Assembly: GCA_963707875.1 (NCBI GenBank)
Contig: CAVPRU010000001.1
Location: forward strand, 62,001-126,000
DNA from: SZUA-320 sp963707875
GTDB lineage: Bacteria > Gemmatimonadota > Gemmatimonadetes > Gemmatimonadales > GWC2-71-9
Length of the DNA: 64,000 bases
Direction of reading: 5' to 3'
Of the stretch, positions 45,649 to 54,056 are shown in pieces. The notes beneath the pieces are model-generated. The model ran no database searches and had not been told where the DNA came from. It saw only the letters and a list, made by a program, of their open reading frames with translations. Every line of letters begins with the position of its first letter. The stretch's first letter is position 1. The position numbers and the translations under genes were made by a program.

Positions 45649-48001
45649 GGTACCTCTTCTCCAGAACGCTGCAGACCCGTTCCACCGCCGGATCGACCTC
45701 AGAGTCCCTGAGGGTCCGGTCCGCCGCCCGAAAGACCAGTCGGATTGCCAGGCTGCGGGTGCCGGGCGGGAGACCCTTGCCACGATACTCATCCACCACG
45801 GCCACCGATTCGAGCAAGTCACCGGCGGCACTCCGGACCGCTTCCTGGACGGACGCCGCGGAGACGCCGTCTGGTACGACCAGGGCCAGGTCACGCTCGA
45901 CGGAGGGGGTCGTCGGGAACGCGATGAAACCGCGTGCCGCCTCCGCGTGGGGGTCCACGACCACTTCAAACCCGAACACCGGCCCGGCCCAGTTGGGGCG
46001 GTCGGCATCCAGCCGGGACGCCTCCCCGACCTGAGTTCCATCGGCCCGCCGAGCCGCCCATCCCCGGCCTTCAACTTGCACCAGTGCGCCGGGCTGCGCC
46101 AGTAACACCGCCGCCTCGAACAGGGCCTTGAGATCCCAGAGATCAACCTCCGGCACCTTCCCCGACGCGGTCCAGTGGGCGGGCGCCCGGCCGCCGGTCA
46201 CGGCTGCGGCCAGGTGGACCTCCTCTCGAGGTGCCCCGGTGCCCCCGGTCGGAAGGAAGACGGTCCCCACTTCAAAGAGCCGGACATCCCTCAGGTGGGC
46301 CGACCAGTTCCGCTCAACCTCCCGTATCAGCCCCGGCAGCAGGCGGCGCCGGAGGAACCCGTGGTCAGCCGAGAGAGGGTTCTCCAGCTCCACCGCCCCC
46401 TCAGGATCCGCGAGCCCGAGCGGCAGGGTGACGGCCTCGAGGAAACCCTCGGCCACCATGCCGCGGCGCGCCCGGTCGGCCGCGCTGTCGATCGGCGAAT
46501 CCCGGTAGGACCCGACCCGGAAGGGGCGCAGCTCAGACGGGATGTTATCGTAGCCATAGTGCCGAGCCACCTCTTCAACCAGATCGATCTCCTCGACCAG
46601 GTCCGGCCGCCACCCGGGAACCTCCACCGCGATCCGGTCGTCCTCCGGCTTGGCGACGACGGTGGCCCCAACGGCCACGAGGGCCTTCTCGATCTCCTTG
46701 AGCGGTAGCTCGATCCCCAGCACCTGGCTTACCCTGGCTCGGCGGAGAAAGATCCGCGGCGGATGCGCCTGGTCCGGCCAGACATCGACTGGGGCGGCGG
46801 CCACCGTGCCACCCGCCGTACGGAGGATGATCTCGAGTGCCCGCCGGAGCGCCTCGGGTCCGTTCCACCGGTCCACACCCCGCTCGAATCGGTAGCTCGC
46901 CTCGGAGGTGATCCCCAGCGCGGTCCGGGTCGAGCGCACCCGGCTGGGTGAGAACCAGGCGCATTCCAGGAACAGATCGGTGCTGTCGGTCCTGACCTCG
47001 GTGTCTTCGCCGCCCATCACGCCGGCCACCCCAACCACCCCGTCACCGTCCCCGATGACCAGCATGCCCGGAGCGAGCGTTCTCGCCACCCCATCGAGGG
47101 TGGTGAGTCGCTCACCCGCCCGGGCCGACCGGGCTGTGATCAGATTGCCTCGCAACCGAGCCAGGTCATAGGCGTGGAGCGGCTGCCCCAGCTCTAGCAG
47201 AACGTAGTTGGTGGCATCCACCACATTGTTGATGGACCGGACCCCGGCCGCGTCAAGACGGCGGCGGAGCCAGTCAGGCGACCGGCCGACCCTGACTCCA
47301 TGAATCACGGCTCCGAGAAACCTCCCGCAACCGATCGGATCCTCGATTCGGACGGTCAGACCGGCGGTCGTGGCTTCGGCGCTTGCCACCCGGGCGATCG
47401 CGGGAAGCTCCGGTCCTCCCCCGGGCAGCCGAGGCAGCCGAAGCGGTACCCCGAGCGAAGCAGCCAGTTCCCGAGCCACGCCCTTGTGTCCCAGCAGGTC
47501 CGGACGGTTCGGCGTGATGTCGAGCACGAGACGATGATCTCCCAGTCCCAAGTGGTCGACGAACGAGCTGCCGGGTGGGGGTGCCCCCTCGAGTTCGAGA
47601 ATCCCGTCGTGTTCCTCCCCCAACCCGAGTTCCCGGGCCGAGCAGAGCATCCCATGGGAGGTCTCGCCTCGGATCTTCCGCTTCTCGAGCGTGAGCCCGC
47701 CGGGGAGGGTGACACCGATCCTCGCGAAGGGATAGCTCTTCCCGACCGTCACGTTCGGGGCCCCGCAGATGACCTGGTGGAGGGCGCCCGATCCATCGTT
47801 GACGGAGCAGACCGTGAGTCGGTCGGCATTGGGATGGGGGTGGGCGGCGTCCACCCGTCCCACCACCAACGCGCCGAGCTCGCCGGCAAGGTCAACGACT
47901 GCGTCGGCCGGAGCCCCGAGCATGGCCAGGCGAGCCGCCACGTCCTGGGCGTCGAGGGGTCGGTTGAGGAAGGCCTCGAGCCAGCGACATGAGATATTCA
48001 T
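45626..48001 (-). CDS. pheT: Phenylalanine-tRNA ligase beta subunit
   Basis: PheT pairs with PheS to charge tRNA-Phe. The 791-residue protein has the N-terminal tRNA-binding/EMAP-like domain (GALVVGRVDAAHPHPNADRL), B3/B4 editing domain, B5 domain (VSQVLGIELPLKEIEKALVA), core domain and the C-terminal FDX-ACB anticodon-binding domain starting FPTTPSVERDLALVVPD. It begins MNISCRWLEAFL at 48001, overlapping the pheS stop as ATGA. Confidence 0.96.
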   Translation of the reverse strand: MNISCRWLEAFLNRPLDAQDVAARLAMLGAPADAVVDLAGELGALVVGRVDAAHPHPNADRLTVCSVNDGSGALHQVICGAPNVTVGKSYPFARIGVTLPGGLTLEKRKIRGETSHGMLCSARELGLGEEHDGILELEGAPPPGSSFVDHLGLGDHRLVLDITPNRPDLLGHKGVARELAASLGVPLRLPRLPGGGPELPAIARVASAEATTAGLTVRIEDPIGCGRFLGAVIHGVRVGRSPDWLRRRLDAAGVRSINNVVDATNYVLLELGQPLHAYDLARLRGNLITARSARAGERLTTLDGVARTLAPGMLVIGDGDGVVGVAGVMGGEDTEVRTDSTDLFLECAWFSPSRVRSTRTALGITSEASYRFERGVDRWNGPEALRRALEIILRTAGGTVAAAPVDVWPDQAHPPRIFLRRARVSQVLGIELPLKEIEKALVAVGATVVAKPEDDRIAVEVPGWRPDLVEEIDLVEEVARHYGYDNIPSELRPFRVGSYRDSPIDSAADRARRGMVAEGFLEAVTLPLGLADPEGAVELENPLSADHGFLRRRLLPGLIREVERNWSAHLRDVRLFEVGTVFLPTGGTGAPREEVHLAAAVTGGRAPAHWTASGKVPEVDLWDLKALFEAAVLLAQPGALVQVEGRGWAARRADGTQVGEASRLDADRPNWAGPVFGFEVVVDPHAEAARGFIAFPTTPSVERDLALVVPDGVSAASVQEAVRSAAGDLLESVAVVDEYRGKGLPPGTRSLAIRLVFRAADRTLRDSEVDPAVERVCSVLEKRYHVVLRTA

Positions 48002-49055
48002 TCCGGGGCCCCCGCAAACTGGCGGAGAAACCGCACATCCCCTTCGTACAGCATCCGGATATCCGGAACACCATACCGGTTCAAGGCCATCCGGGCCGGC
48101 CCCATGCCGAACGCCCAGCCAGTGTAGCGCTCGCTGTCCACTCCGGCATTCTCGAGCACCCTGGGGTGCACCATGCCGCAGCCGAGGATCTCCATCCAGC
48201 CGGTGCCCTTGCAGGCCGGGCAACCAGTCCCGCCACAGAGGCGGCAGCGGACGTCCATCTCGGCGCTCGGCTCGGTGAACGGGAAGAACGACGGACGGAA
48301 CCGTACCGGAAGGGCTTCACCGAAGAAGTGCTGGGCGAAATGGGTCAGGGTGGCCTTGAGGTCAACGAACCCGATCCCTTCATCCACCGCGAGGCCCTCG
48401 ATCTGACTGAACGCGGGGGCATGCGACGCGTCGAAGGGGTCCTTCCGATAGACGGTCCCCGGGATGACGACGCGGTACGGGGGGGGACCCGCCTGCATGA
48501 CTCGGATCTGGACCGGCGAGGTGTGGGTCCGCAACAGCAGCCGCTCCCCAGGGGCGGCATCCTGGCCCGCCAGGTACAGCGTGTCGTGCATGTCCATCGC
48601 CGGATGGTTGGCCGGAAAGTTGAGGGAGAGGAAGTTGTACCACTCGGTTTCGACTTCCGGTCCAGTCGCCACCGCAAAGCCCAGTCGCCGGAAGATGCCC
48701 ACCACCCGATGGACGACCCGGGTGACCGGGTGGAGTCCCCCTGCCAGGTCGGTCGCCCTGGCATGGTCCGATCGGTCTGCGGCTCCGCCGGGCCTGCGGC
48801 CTGCGTCAGCTCGGCCCGCCGCGCCTCAAGCGCTTCCTCGAACCGGAGTTTGAGGGTGTTCACGGCGGCGCCGAAGGCCCGTCGCTCAGCCTCGGGAAGC
48901 GATGGAATCCGTCGCATGGCCGCCGTCAGGGCGCCGCTCTTCCGTCCCAGAATCGCGATCTGCTCCGCCTCGAGCGCCGCCGGGTCCATGGCCCGGATCT
49001 GGGCCAGCCGGGCCTCGACGGCTTCGAGCGACGGGAGGGTGGGATCGTCGGTCAT
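47998..49055 (-). CDS. pheS: Phenylalanine-tRNA ligase alpha subunit, frameshifted in this sequence
   Basis: The N-terminal coiled coil (from ATG 49055, with GGAG five bases upstream) and the catalytic C-terminal part lie in different frames. The N-terminal part includes LGRKSGALTAAMRRIPSLPE. The C-terminal part has motif 2-3 features such as GPEVETEWYNFLSLNFPANH and GGTGCPACKGTGWMEILGCG. Adding one base to the CCCCC run at 48737-48741 joins them as MPGRPTWQGGLHPVTRVV, which matches the family junction (PGR...GLHPVT) and gives 352 residues. PheS is essential, so an assembly error is by far the likeliest cause. A zinc-type CxxC pair lies before the catalytic tail. Confidence 0.93.
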
Positions 49056-49082
49056 GTCACTCCGTGGAACCACAGGGATAGC

Positions 49083-49120
49083 AAGAACAACAGGGCCGTC
49101 CGCACCGGCGGGCGGCCCTG
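49083..49120 (-). terminator. Rho-independent terminator between rplT and pheS
   Basis: On the minus strand CAGGGCCG pairs with CGGCCCTG (49091-49098 and 49113-49120), with a further CCGC/GCGG inner stem, followed by TTGTTCTTG. It should end or thin out infC-rpmI-rplT transcription before pheST. Confidence 0.75.
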
Positions 49121-49156
49121 CCGGGCGCTGCAGGATACCGGCCGCCGCCGGGCCGA

Positions 49157-49510
49157 TCAGGCGTGGGTCTTGGCCAGTTCCGCGATGCGGGCAAAGGCCT
49201 CGGCATCATGCACGGCCATGTCGGCCAGCAGCTTCCGATTGATCTCCACTCCAGCCTTGGCCAGGCCGGCGATCAGCCGGCTGTAGGACAGATCGTGGAG
49301 CCGGGCCGCCGCATTGATCCGGGTGATCCAGAGCCGCCGGAAGTCGCCCTTCTTCTTGCGACGGTCCCGGTAGGCGTACCGCATGGCGCGTTCACCGGTT
49401 TCCTTGGCGGCCTTGTACAGCTTGCTCCGGCCACCGCGGGCGCCCTTGGCGGCCGCCATGACCTTCTTTTTCCGCGCGTGGTGGGCCACGCCATTTTTTA
49501 CACGAGGCAT
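49157..49510 (-). CDS. rplT: 50S ribosomal protein L20
   Basis: L20 is an early 50S assembly protein, and in several bacteria it also represses its own operon. The 117-residue protein has the usual basic N-terminus (MPRVKNGVAHHARKKKVMAA) and the C-terminal domain GLAKAGVEINRKLLADMAV. It lies nine bases after rpmI. The presence of an attenuator-like hairpin upstream of infC makes L20 autoregulation a reasonable inference. Confidence 0.98.
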   Translation of the reverse strand: MPRVKNGVAHHARKKKVMAAAKGARGGRSKLYKAAKETGERAMRYAYRDRRKKKGDFRRLWITRINAAARLHDLSYSRLIAGLAKAGVEINRKLLADMAVHDAEAFARIAELAKTHA

Positions 49511-49519
49511 CGTCTCTCC

Positions 49520-49714
49520 TTACGCCTGCAGGAGGCGGATGGTCCGGGGATAATCCGCCGAACTCACCAACTCCGGCTTCCCGAGGTGGTTCTTCCGCTT
49601 CCGGGTCTTCTTGGTCAGGATGTGGCGCTTGTTGGCCTGGCCCCGCTTGATCTTGCCGGACCCGGTCACCTTGAAGCGCTTCATCGCCGCCCGCTTGGTC
49701 TTCATTTTGGGCAT
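49520..49714 (-). CDS. rpmI: 50S ribosomal protein L35
   Basis: This 64-residue, strongly basic protein matches L35: MPKMKTKRAAMKRFKVTGSG followed by KIKRGQANKRHILTKKTRKRK. It forms the universal infC-rpmI-rplT trio with its neighbours. Confidence 0.97.
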   Translation of the reverse strand: MPKMKTKRAAMKRFKVTGSGKIKRGQANKRHILTKKTRKRKNHLGKPELVSSADYPRTIRLLQA

Positions 49715-49745
49715 CGTCGTTTCCTTCCTGTCAGTCCTGCTGCCG

Positions 49746-50267
49746 TTACTTCGGCGCGATTACCATGGTCATCGTCCGGCCTTCAACCTTCGGGTCGAAC
49801 TCGATCTTTCCGATATCCGCCAGCGTCTCCGCCACCCGGTCCAGCACCGCGCGTCCCAGATCCATCCGGGTCATCTGCCGCCCGCGGAACATCATCGTCA
49901 CTTTGACCTTGTTGCCTTCCGTCAGGAACTCCCGCGCATGCCGGGTCTTGAAGTCGAAGTCGTGGTCGTCGATCCCGGGTCGGAACTTGACCTCCTTGAT
50001 CTGGATCACATGCTGCTTCTTCTTGGCTGCCCGGGCCGCCTTGGCTTCTTCGAACTTGAACTTCCCGTAGTCCATGATCTTGACCACAGGAGGCCGGGCC
50101 AACGGGGCCACTTCGACCAGATCGAGCCCCCGCTCCTCCGCCATCCGGAGCGCCTCATTGACCTCCAGCACTCCCAACTGCTCTCCCGAGTCGCTGATGA
50201 CACGGACCGGACTGATTCGAATCTGGCGGTTCACCCGCACTCGGCGTTCCCGTTCGTTTGTCGACAG
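49746..50267 (-). CDS. infC: Translation initiation factor IF-3, probable CTG start
   Basis: IF-3 keeps ribosomal subunits apart and checks start codons. From the CTG at 50267-50265 the protein has 173 residues, starting (M)STNERERRVRVNRQIRISPV. A perfect AAGGAGG lies eight bases before the CTG. The in-frame codons upstream meet a TGA three codons earlier (before CCA), and no ATG fits. The internal GTG at 50240 has no such site and would remove part of the conserved N-terminus. Domain motifs GLDLVEVAPLARPPVVKIMD and KEVKFRPGIDDHDFDFK are normal. A non-standard start suits IF-3 autoregulation. Confidence 0.93.
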   Translation of the reverse strand: MSTNERERRVRVNRQIRISPVRVISDSGEQLGVLEVNEALRMAEERGLDLVEVAPLARPPVVKIMDYGKFKFEEAKAARAAKKKQHVIQIKEVKFRPGIDDHDFDFKTRHAREFLTEGNKVKVTMMFRGRQMTRMDLGRAVLDRVAETLADIGKIEFDPKVEGRTMTMVIAPK

Positions 50268-50290
50268 TGGTCACCCCTCCTTGCATAACG

Positions 50291-50318
50291 AAAAACACCC
50301 CGCCAGGTGGCAGGGTGT
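50291..50318 (-). terminator. Attenuator-like terminator in the infC leader
   Basis: On the minus strand ACACCCTGCC (50309-50318) pairs with GGCGGGGTGT (50295-50304) around loop ACCT, followed by TTTTC. It ends only eight bases before the infC Shine-Dalgarno site, so no promoter fits between, and transcription of infC must pass through it. A partly competing partner for the first arm, GGC-AAC-AGGGT, lies at 50363-50373. Confidence 0.75.
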
Positions 50319-50427
50319 CCGCGAACGACAGGCGCCCGGCAGGGCACTCCATTCGATCAGGGACCCTGTTGCCTGGTACTTCCGGCTCGGGGTGGGGAGC
50401 GACTCGCCCCCACTTTGCTCGGGGCGA

Positions 50428-50456
50428 ACAATACCCGAAGGGCCCCCTGATGTCAA
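50428..50456 (-). promoter_or_regulatory. Consensus sigma-70 promoter of infC-rpmI-rplT
   Basis: TTGACA (50451-50456) and TATTGT (50428-50433) are 17 bases apart on the minus strand. The -35 overlaps the stop codon of the RidA-like gene. Transcription would start near 50421 and give a leader of about 150 bases. Confidence 0.8.
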
Positions 50457-50923
50457 TCGTGTTCGGGCACCACCGCCCAGCACTCCAGCTCGATCCGGGC
50501 CCCGAGCGCCAAGCCACTGGCACCAAAGGCACTACGGGCGGGCAGGTGGTTGGTAAAATAGGGTCGATAGACCTCGTTCATCGCCCCCCATTCGGAGATA
50601 TCCGCCAGCATCGCGGTGCACTTGACGACGTCGTCCATGGTGGCCCCGTTCCGCTCCAGTTCGGCCTTGATGTTTTCCATCGTCTGCCGGGTCTCGGCGA
50701 CGATCCCGCCGGCGACCAGCTGTCCGGTGGAGTCTGCCCCGACCTGGCCGCTGAGGATCAGGAGGTCATCGACCCGCACCGCATCGGAGAACGGCATGCC
50801 CGAGTTCGGGTTGGCCATCAGGTACGCGACCTCCGGGCCCTCCTCCCCCTCGCCGCGTTCGCCGTATTCCCCGCATCCCATCAGGAGCGCGGGCAGGAGC
50901 AGTAAGCCGAGGGGCAGCCGCAT
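50453..50923 (-). CDS. RidA/YjgF-family protein made as a lipoprotein
   Basis: RidA proteins usually deaminate reactive enamines/imines in the cytoplasm. Here the 156-residue protein starts MRLPLGLLLLPALLMGCGEY, a lipoprotein signal with lipobox LMGC, so it is predicted to be exported and lipid-anchored. The RidA fold follows, with ILSGQVGADSTGQL and later VVKCTAMLADISEWGAMNEV and PARSAFGASGLALGARIELE. It retains the Arg in the P-A-R-S segment, expected in active deaminases. GGAG lies five bases before the ATG. Location and substrate are inferred. Confidence 0.85.
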   Translation of the reverse strand: MRLPLGLLLLPALLMGCGEYGERGEGEEGPEVAYLMANPNSGMPFSDAVRVDDLLILSGQVGADSTGQLVAGGIVAETRQTMENIKAELERNGATMDDVVKCTAMLADISEWGAMNEVYRPYFTNHLPARSAFGASGLALGARIELECWAVVPEHD

Positions 50924-50970
50924 AGGAACTCCAAGGTGCAAGTTGAGGATCGCAGGACTAACCGGTGAAG

Positions 50971-51654
50971 CTACGGTGCGAACTCCGTGGCCGCCACCCG
51001 AGCCATCCACCCGGCGGCCCGCTCCGCGAGAAGCTCGATGACCTCGGCGTCGGTCCGGCCGGATCGCTTGGGAACCTGGAACCCGTGGTCCGCGTCGGCA
51101 ATCACCTCAAGGGTGCTGAGCACCCCGAGCTCATGAATCACAGGCATCAGCAGGGAAAGGTCGGCCAGGCGGTCCCGTTCCCCTTGGAGGAACAGCATCG
51201 GAATGGCCACCCGTTGCAGGTGCGCGGCCCGCGAAGTACCCGGTTTACCCGCGGGGTGGAGCGGAAATCCAAAGAACACCAACCCTCGTACCGGGAGGCC
51301 CCGGGCGGCGACCTGAGACGACATCCGTCCCCCCATCGACTTCCCCCCGGCAAACAGCGGGACCGGGGCAAAGCACCCGGCTGCCTCGGCCACCGCCGCC
51401 TCGACCGTCGCCATCAGCAGGGGTGGTGGATCGGGACGACGACCGCCGCGGTCCAGGTAGGGGAATTGATAGCGCAGGGTGGCGACCCCACGAGAGGCGA
51501 GGGCGGTGGCCAGGTCCTGCATGAACGGATGGGTCATCCCCGCCCCGGCCCCGTGGGCCAGCACCAGGGCTGCGGACGGGTCGGGGGGCACCAGCGTGAG
51601 GCAGGCGACGTCCCCCACCTCGGGCACCGGCAGCCTCCCCGATTCCTCGGTCAC
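50971..51654 (-). CDS. Alpha/beta hydrolase (KANL3/Tex30-like)
   Basis: This 227-residue protein looks like a compact alpha/beta hydrolase. It has ALVLAHGAGAGMTHPFM near the start, the nucleophile elbow GGKSMGGRMSS, the acid residue in LQGERDRLAD, and the likely catalytic His in DADHGFQVPKRSG. The pattern resembles the Tex30/KANL3 dienelactone-hydrolase-like group. Its substrate is unknown. The GTG at 51654 overlaps the metallo-beta-lactamase-fold gene stop as GTGA. Confidence 0.8.
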   Translation of the reverse strand: MTEESGRLPVPEVGDVACLTLVPPDPSAALVLAHGAGAGMTHPFMQDLATALASRGVATLRYQFPYLDRGGRRPDPPPLLMATVEAAVAEAAGCFAPVPLFAGGKSMGGRMSSQVAARGLPVRGLVFFGFPLHPAGKPGTSRAAHLQRVAIPMLFLQGERDRLADLSLLMPVIHELGVLSTLEVIADADHGFQVPKRSGRTDAEVIELLAERAAGWMARVAATEFAP

Positions 51655-52538
51655 CCGGGCCCCGTCGGCGCCGCCCGTTGGTCCTCCAGAACGATCCCCT
51701 TGGCGCCCACCCTGGGGACCCCGAACACGACCCCGGGGTCATGCTCGAACACCAACCGCCAGCCACCGGCCACCGCATCGTTGAGCAACGCCCGCTTCGA
51801 TTCGAGGGTCCGCAGCGGCTCCACGTCGTACCCCATGATCCAGGGCAACGGCAGATGGGCCACCGTCGGGAACAGATCGGCGACAAACACCGCCGTTTCC
51901 CCTCCTCCGCTGATCACGATGCACTGGTGCCAGGGGACGTGCCCGGGAGTGACCCGACTCGAGATGCCGGGCAGCATCTCGACATCGCCTTCGATCAGTT
52001 GCCACCGATCAGCGGCCGTGACGGGCTCGAAGTTGTGCGGGAGGTAGCTGGCCCGGGTCCGCTCATTGGTGTGTCGGGCGTACTCAAGCTCTCCCCGCTG
52101 CACCAGGTAGGTCGCCTCAGGGAAGCTCAGCCGCACCGCTCCATCGACTTCGACGGTGTTGCCCCCGGCATGATCGAAATGCAGGTGGGTATTGATGACC
52201 CAGCGAATTTCCCGAGGATCGACCCCCAGCTCGGCCAGGCCGTCCTCCAGCAGGGTCGCCCCGCGCACTCCGGCGTTCTCCACTCCGTAGATGTCCTGGA
52301 ACTTGGCGTCCTCCTTGTTCCCCAGGCCGGTGTCGATCAGGGTGAGGCCCTCGGGGTGCTCGATCAGCAGGCATCGGAGGGCCAGCGGGATCCGATTCCG
52401 GTTGTCCGGGGCAATCCGTCGCGACCACAGTGGTCGCGGGACCACCCCGAACATGGCGCCTCCATCAAGACGCTGGAGGCCCGCCTCGATGGCGTGGCAG
52501 CGCAGCGAGCCAATCGAAAATGGGGTGACGAGGGTCAT
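51651..52538 (-). CDS. Metallo-beta-lactamase-fold hydrolase
   Basis: The 295-residue protein has the zinc motif THLHFDHAGG, an upstream LIDTGLGN strand, later zinc-ligand positions in TPGHVPWHQ and ADLFPTVAHLPLPWIMGYD, and a final HDPGVVFG. This is the pattern of MBL-fold lactonase or quorum-quenching-type enzymes, but the substrate cannot be told. I used the ATG at 52538. The frame is open upstream but without family features. Confidence 0.85.
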   Translation of the reverse strand: MTLVTPFSIGSLRCHAIEAGLQRLDGGAMFGVVPRPLWSRRIAPDNRNRIPLALRCLLIEHPEGLTLIDTGLGNKEDAKFQDIYGVENAGVRGATLLEDGLAELGVDPREIRWVINTHLHFDHAGGNTVEVDGAVRLSFPEATYLVQRGELEYARHTNERTRASYLPHNFEPVTAADRWQLIEGDVEMLPGISSRVTPGHVPWHQCIVISGGGETAVFVADLFPTVAHLPLPWIMGYDVEPLRTLESKRALLNDAVAGGWRLVFEHDPGVVFGVPRVGAKGIVLEDQRAAPTGPG

Positions 52539-53377
52539 GGGCGCTTCCTTCGGCCTCGAGTCCGGCGTCTTCCCTGCCGACGGTGCTGAAGGGCCTCCAG
52601 CTCCTGCAGGCTGGACGCCCCGTTTTCGCGGGCCAGCGGAATCAACCGGTGCAGCAGTTCGGCGGTGGCCCACGCATCGCCGCCGGCCCGGTGCCGGGCC
52701 GGATTCTGCAGCCCAAAGTACTGGCTCAACCAGTCCAGACCACAGGACTCGGCCGCGGGCACCAGACGCCGAGCCAATCGGGCGGTGCAGAGCCGTGGAC
52801 CGCTCAGAGCGATCCCCCGGGTTCGCTTGAGTTCGGCCGCGAGAAACCCCCAGTCGAACCGGGCGTTGTGGGCCACGAACACCCGGCCGCTCAGCGCCTC
52901 GAGCAGCCCATCCGCAATTTCCTCGAACCGTGGGGCCGATCGCAGGTCAGCATCGGTGAGCCGGGTGATCCAGGTGATCTGACGGGACAGAGGACGTCCC
53001 GGATTGATAAGGCCGTCGAACACCCTCTCCCGCCGCTGCCCCTGCACCAGCACCACGGCCACCTCGATGACCCGATCCCCGGACGGCTGGCCCCCCGTGG
53101 TCTCGACGTCGACCACGGCAAAGGCACAGTCGGCGATCGAGGGTGACCCTCTGGCCGCCTGCACCAGCACCCAGCCCCCATCCGCCCGGCGCTGGACCCG
53201 CGGGTCCGAGCCAAGCAACGCAGCAACCAGGCGCTCCACCACGGTCGGCAGAGCGACCGACAGCCCCATCACCTCACGGGCAATCGCCTCCGAGGGCTGG
53301 GGACCATCGGCCAGGAGCGTCAGGGCCCGGTCGGTCAGAGTGCTGGTGGGGTGAACGTCGAGCCCGATCACGGCCAC
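52535..53377 (-). CDS. DnaQ-like 3'-5' exonuclease with N-terminal extension
   Basis: This DEDDh-family exonuclease may be an epsilon-like proofreading or repair nuclease. The 280-residue protein has a roughly 85-residue N-terminal region that looks like a small helical (possibly winged-helix) domain. The nuclease core follows: AVVDVETTG (Asp, Glu), HNARFDWGFL (Asp), and RHRAGGDAWATAELL (His, Asp). The C-terminus is a basic tail rich in Arg. The start is a GTG. It overlaps the MBL gene by ATGA and lies 36 bases after rex. Confidence 0.87.
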   Translation of the reverse strand: MAVIGLDVHPTSTLTDRALTLLADGPQPSEAIAREVMGLSVALPTVVERLVAALLGSDPRVQRRADGGWVLVQAARGSPSIADCAFAVVDVETTGGQPSGDRVIEVAVVLVQGQRRERVFDGLINPGRPLSRQITWITRLTDADLRSAPRFEEIADGLLEALSGRVFVAHNARFDWGFLAAELKRTRGIALSGPRLCTARLARRLVPAAESCGLDWLSQYFGLQNPARHRAGGDAWATAELLHRLIPLARENGASSLQELEALQHRRQGRRRTRGRRKRP

Positions 53378-53413
53378 CCGCCCGGGAGGCGGGGCCGAAC
53401 CGGCAGACAGGGC

Positions 53414-54034
53414 CTAGTAATCGGCGAGCGTGAAGGCGAGCGCTTCGAGTTCCAACGAGAGATTGACGTTCCGGAGCGCCACGTCATGGGGCACCGACAG
53501 TTGGGCGGGGGCGAAGTTCAGGATGGCCCGCACTTTGGCCGTAACGAGCCGGTCTGCCAGGGACTGGGCCGGGTCGGCCGGGGTCACGATCACCCCGATG
53601 TCGGCCGGCGTCTGGCCGAGGTACTCCTCAAGCTGACCGACGTCCATGATCGTGAGCCCATCCAGCGCCCGACCAATCTTGGCCGGGTCGTTGTCGAAGA
53701 TAGCCACCACGTCAAACCCGCGCTCCGAAAAACCCCGATGCGGTACCAGGGCGCTACCCAGTTTCCCGGCCCCGATCACCACCATCCGGTAGCGCCGATC
53801 CAGCCCGAGAATGCTCCGCAGCCGTTCCGCCAGCTGCGGCACGCCGTAGCCCAGACCGCGCTTGCCGAACGAGCCGAAGTGGGACAGATCCTTCCGGACC
53901 TGGGCCGAGGTGGTTCCGCCCCGGAGGGCGAGGGCCTCGGAGCTCACCGTGTCCGTCCCCTGGGTCTCAAACTCCTCAAGGAAGCTGAGATACAGTGACA
54001 GACGGCGGACGGTGGATTCGGCGATTCGGCGCAT
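53414..54034 (-). CDS. rex: Redox-sensing transcriptional repressor Rex
   Basis: Rex binds DNA at low NADH/NAD ratio and releases it when NADH rises. The 206-residue protein has a winged-helix N-terminus (TVRRLSLYLSFLEEF, then GTTSAQVRKDLSHFGSFGKRG) and a Rossmann domain with VVIGAGKLGSAL. A perfect Rex operator lies four bases upstream of its ATG. No Shine-Dalgarno sequence is visible. Autoregulation is therefore very likely. Regulated targets outside this window cannot be seen. Confidence 0.95.
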   Translation of the reverse strand: MRRIAESTVRRLSLYLSFLEEFETQGTDTVSSEALALRGGTTSAQVRKDLSHFGSFGKRGLGYGVPQLAERLRSILGLDRRYRMVVIGAGKLGSALVPHRGFSERGFDVVAIFDNDPAKIGRALDGLTIMDVGQLEEYLGQTPADIGVIVTPADPAQSLADRLVTAKVRAILNFAPAQLSVPHDVALRNVNLSLELEALAFTLADY

Positions 54035-54038
54035 AGTA

Positions 54039-54056
54039 TTGTGAAATGTTTCACAA
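54039..54056. promoter_or_regulatory. Rex operator
   Basis: TTGTGAAATGTTTCACAA is an exact 18-bp Rex site (TTGTGAA-N4-TTCACAA). It sits between the rsmA stop and the rex start, over the expected transcription start. Confidence 0.92.

Noticed and set aside
48720..48760. Programmed frameshift in pheS
   Set aside because: I see no slippery heptamer with a following pseudoknot, PheS is not known to use one, and other genes here show similar homopolymer indels.
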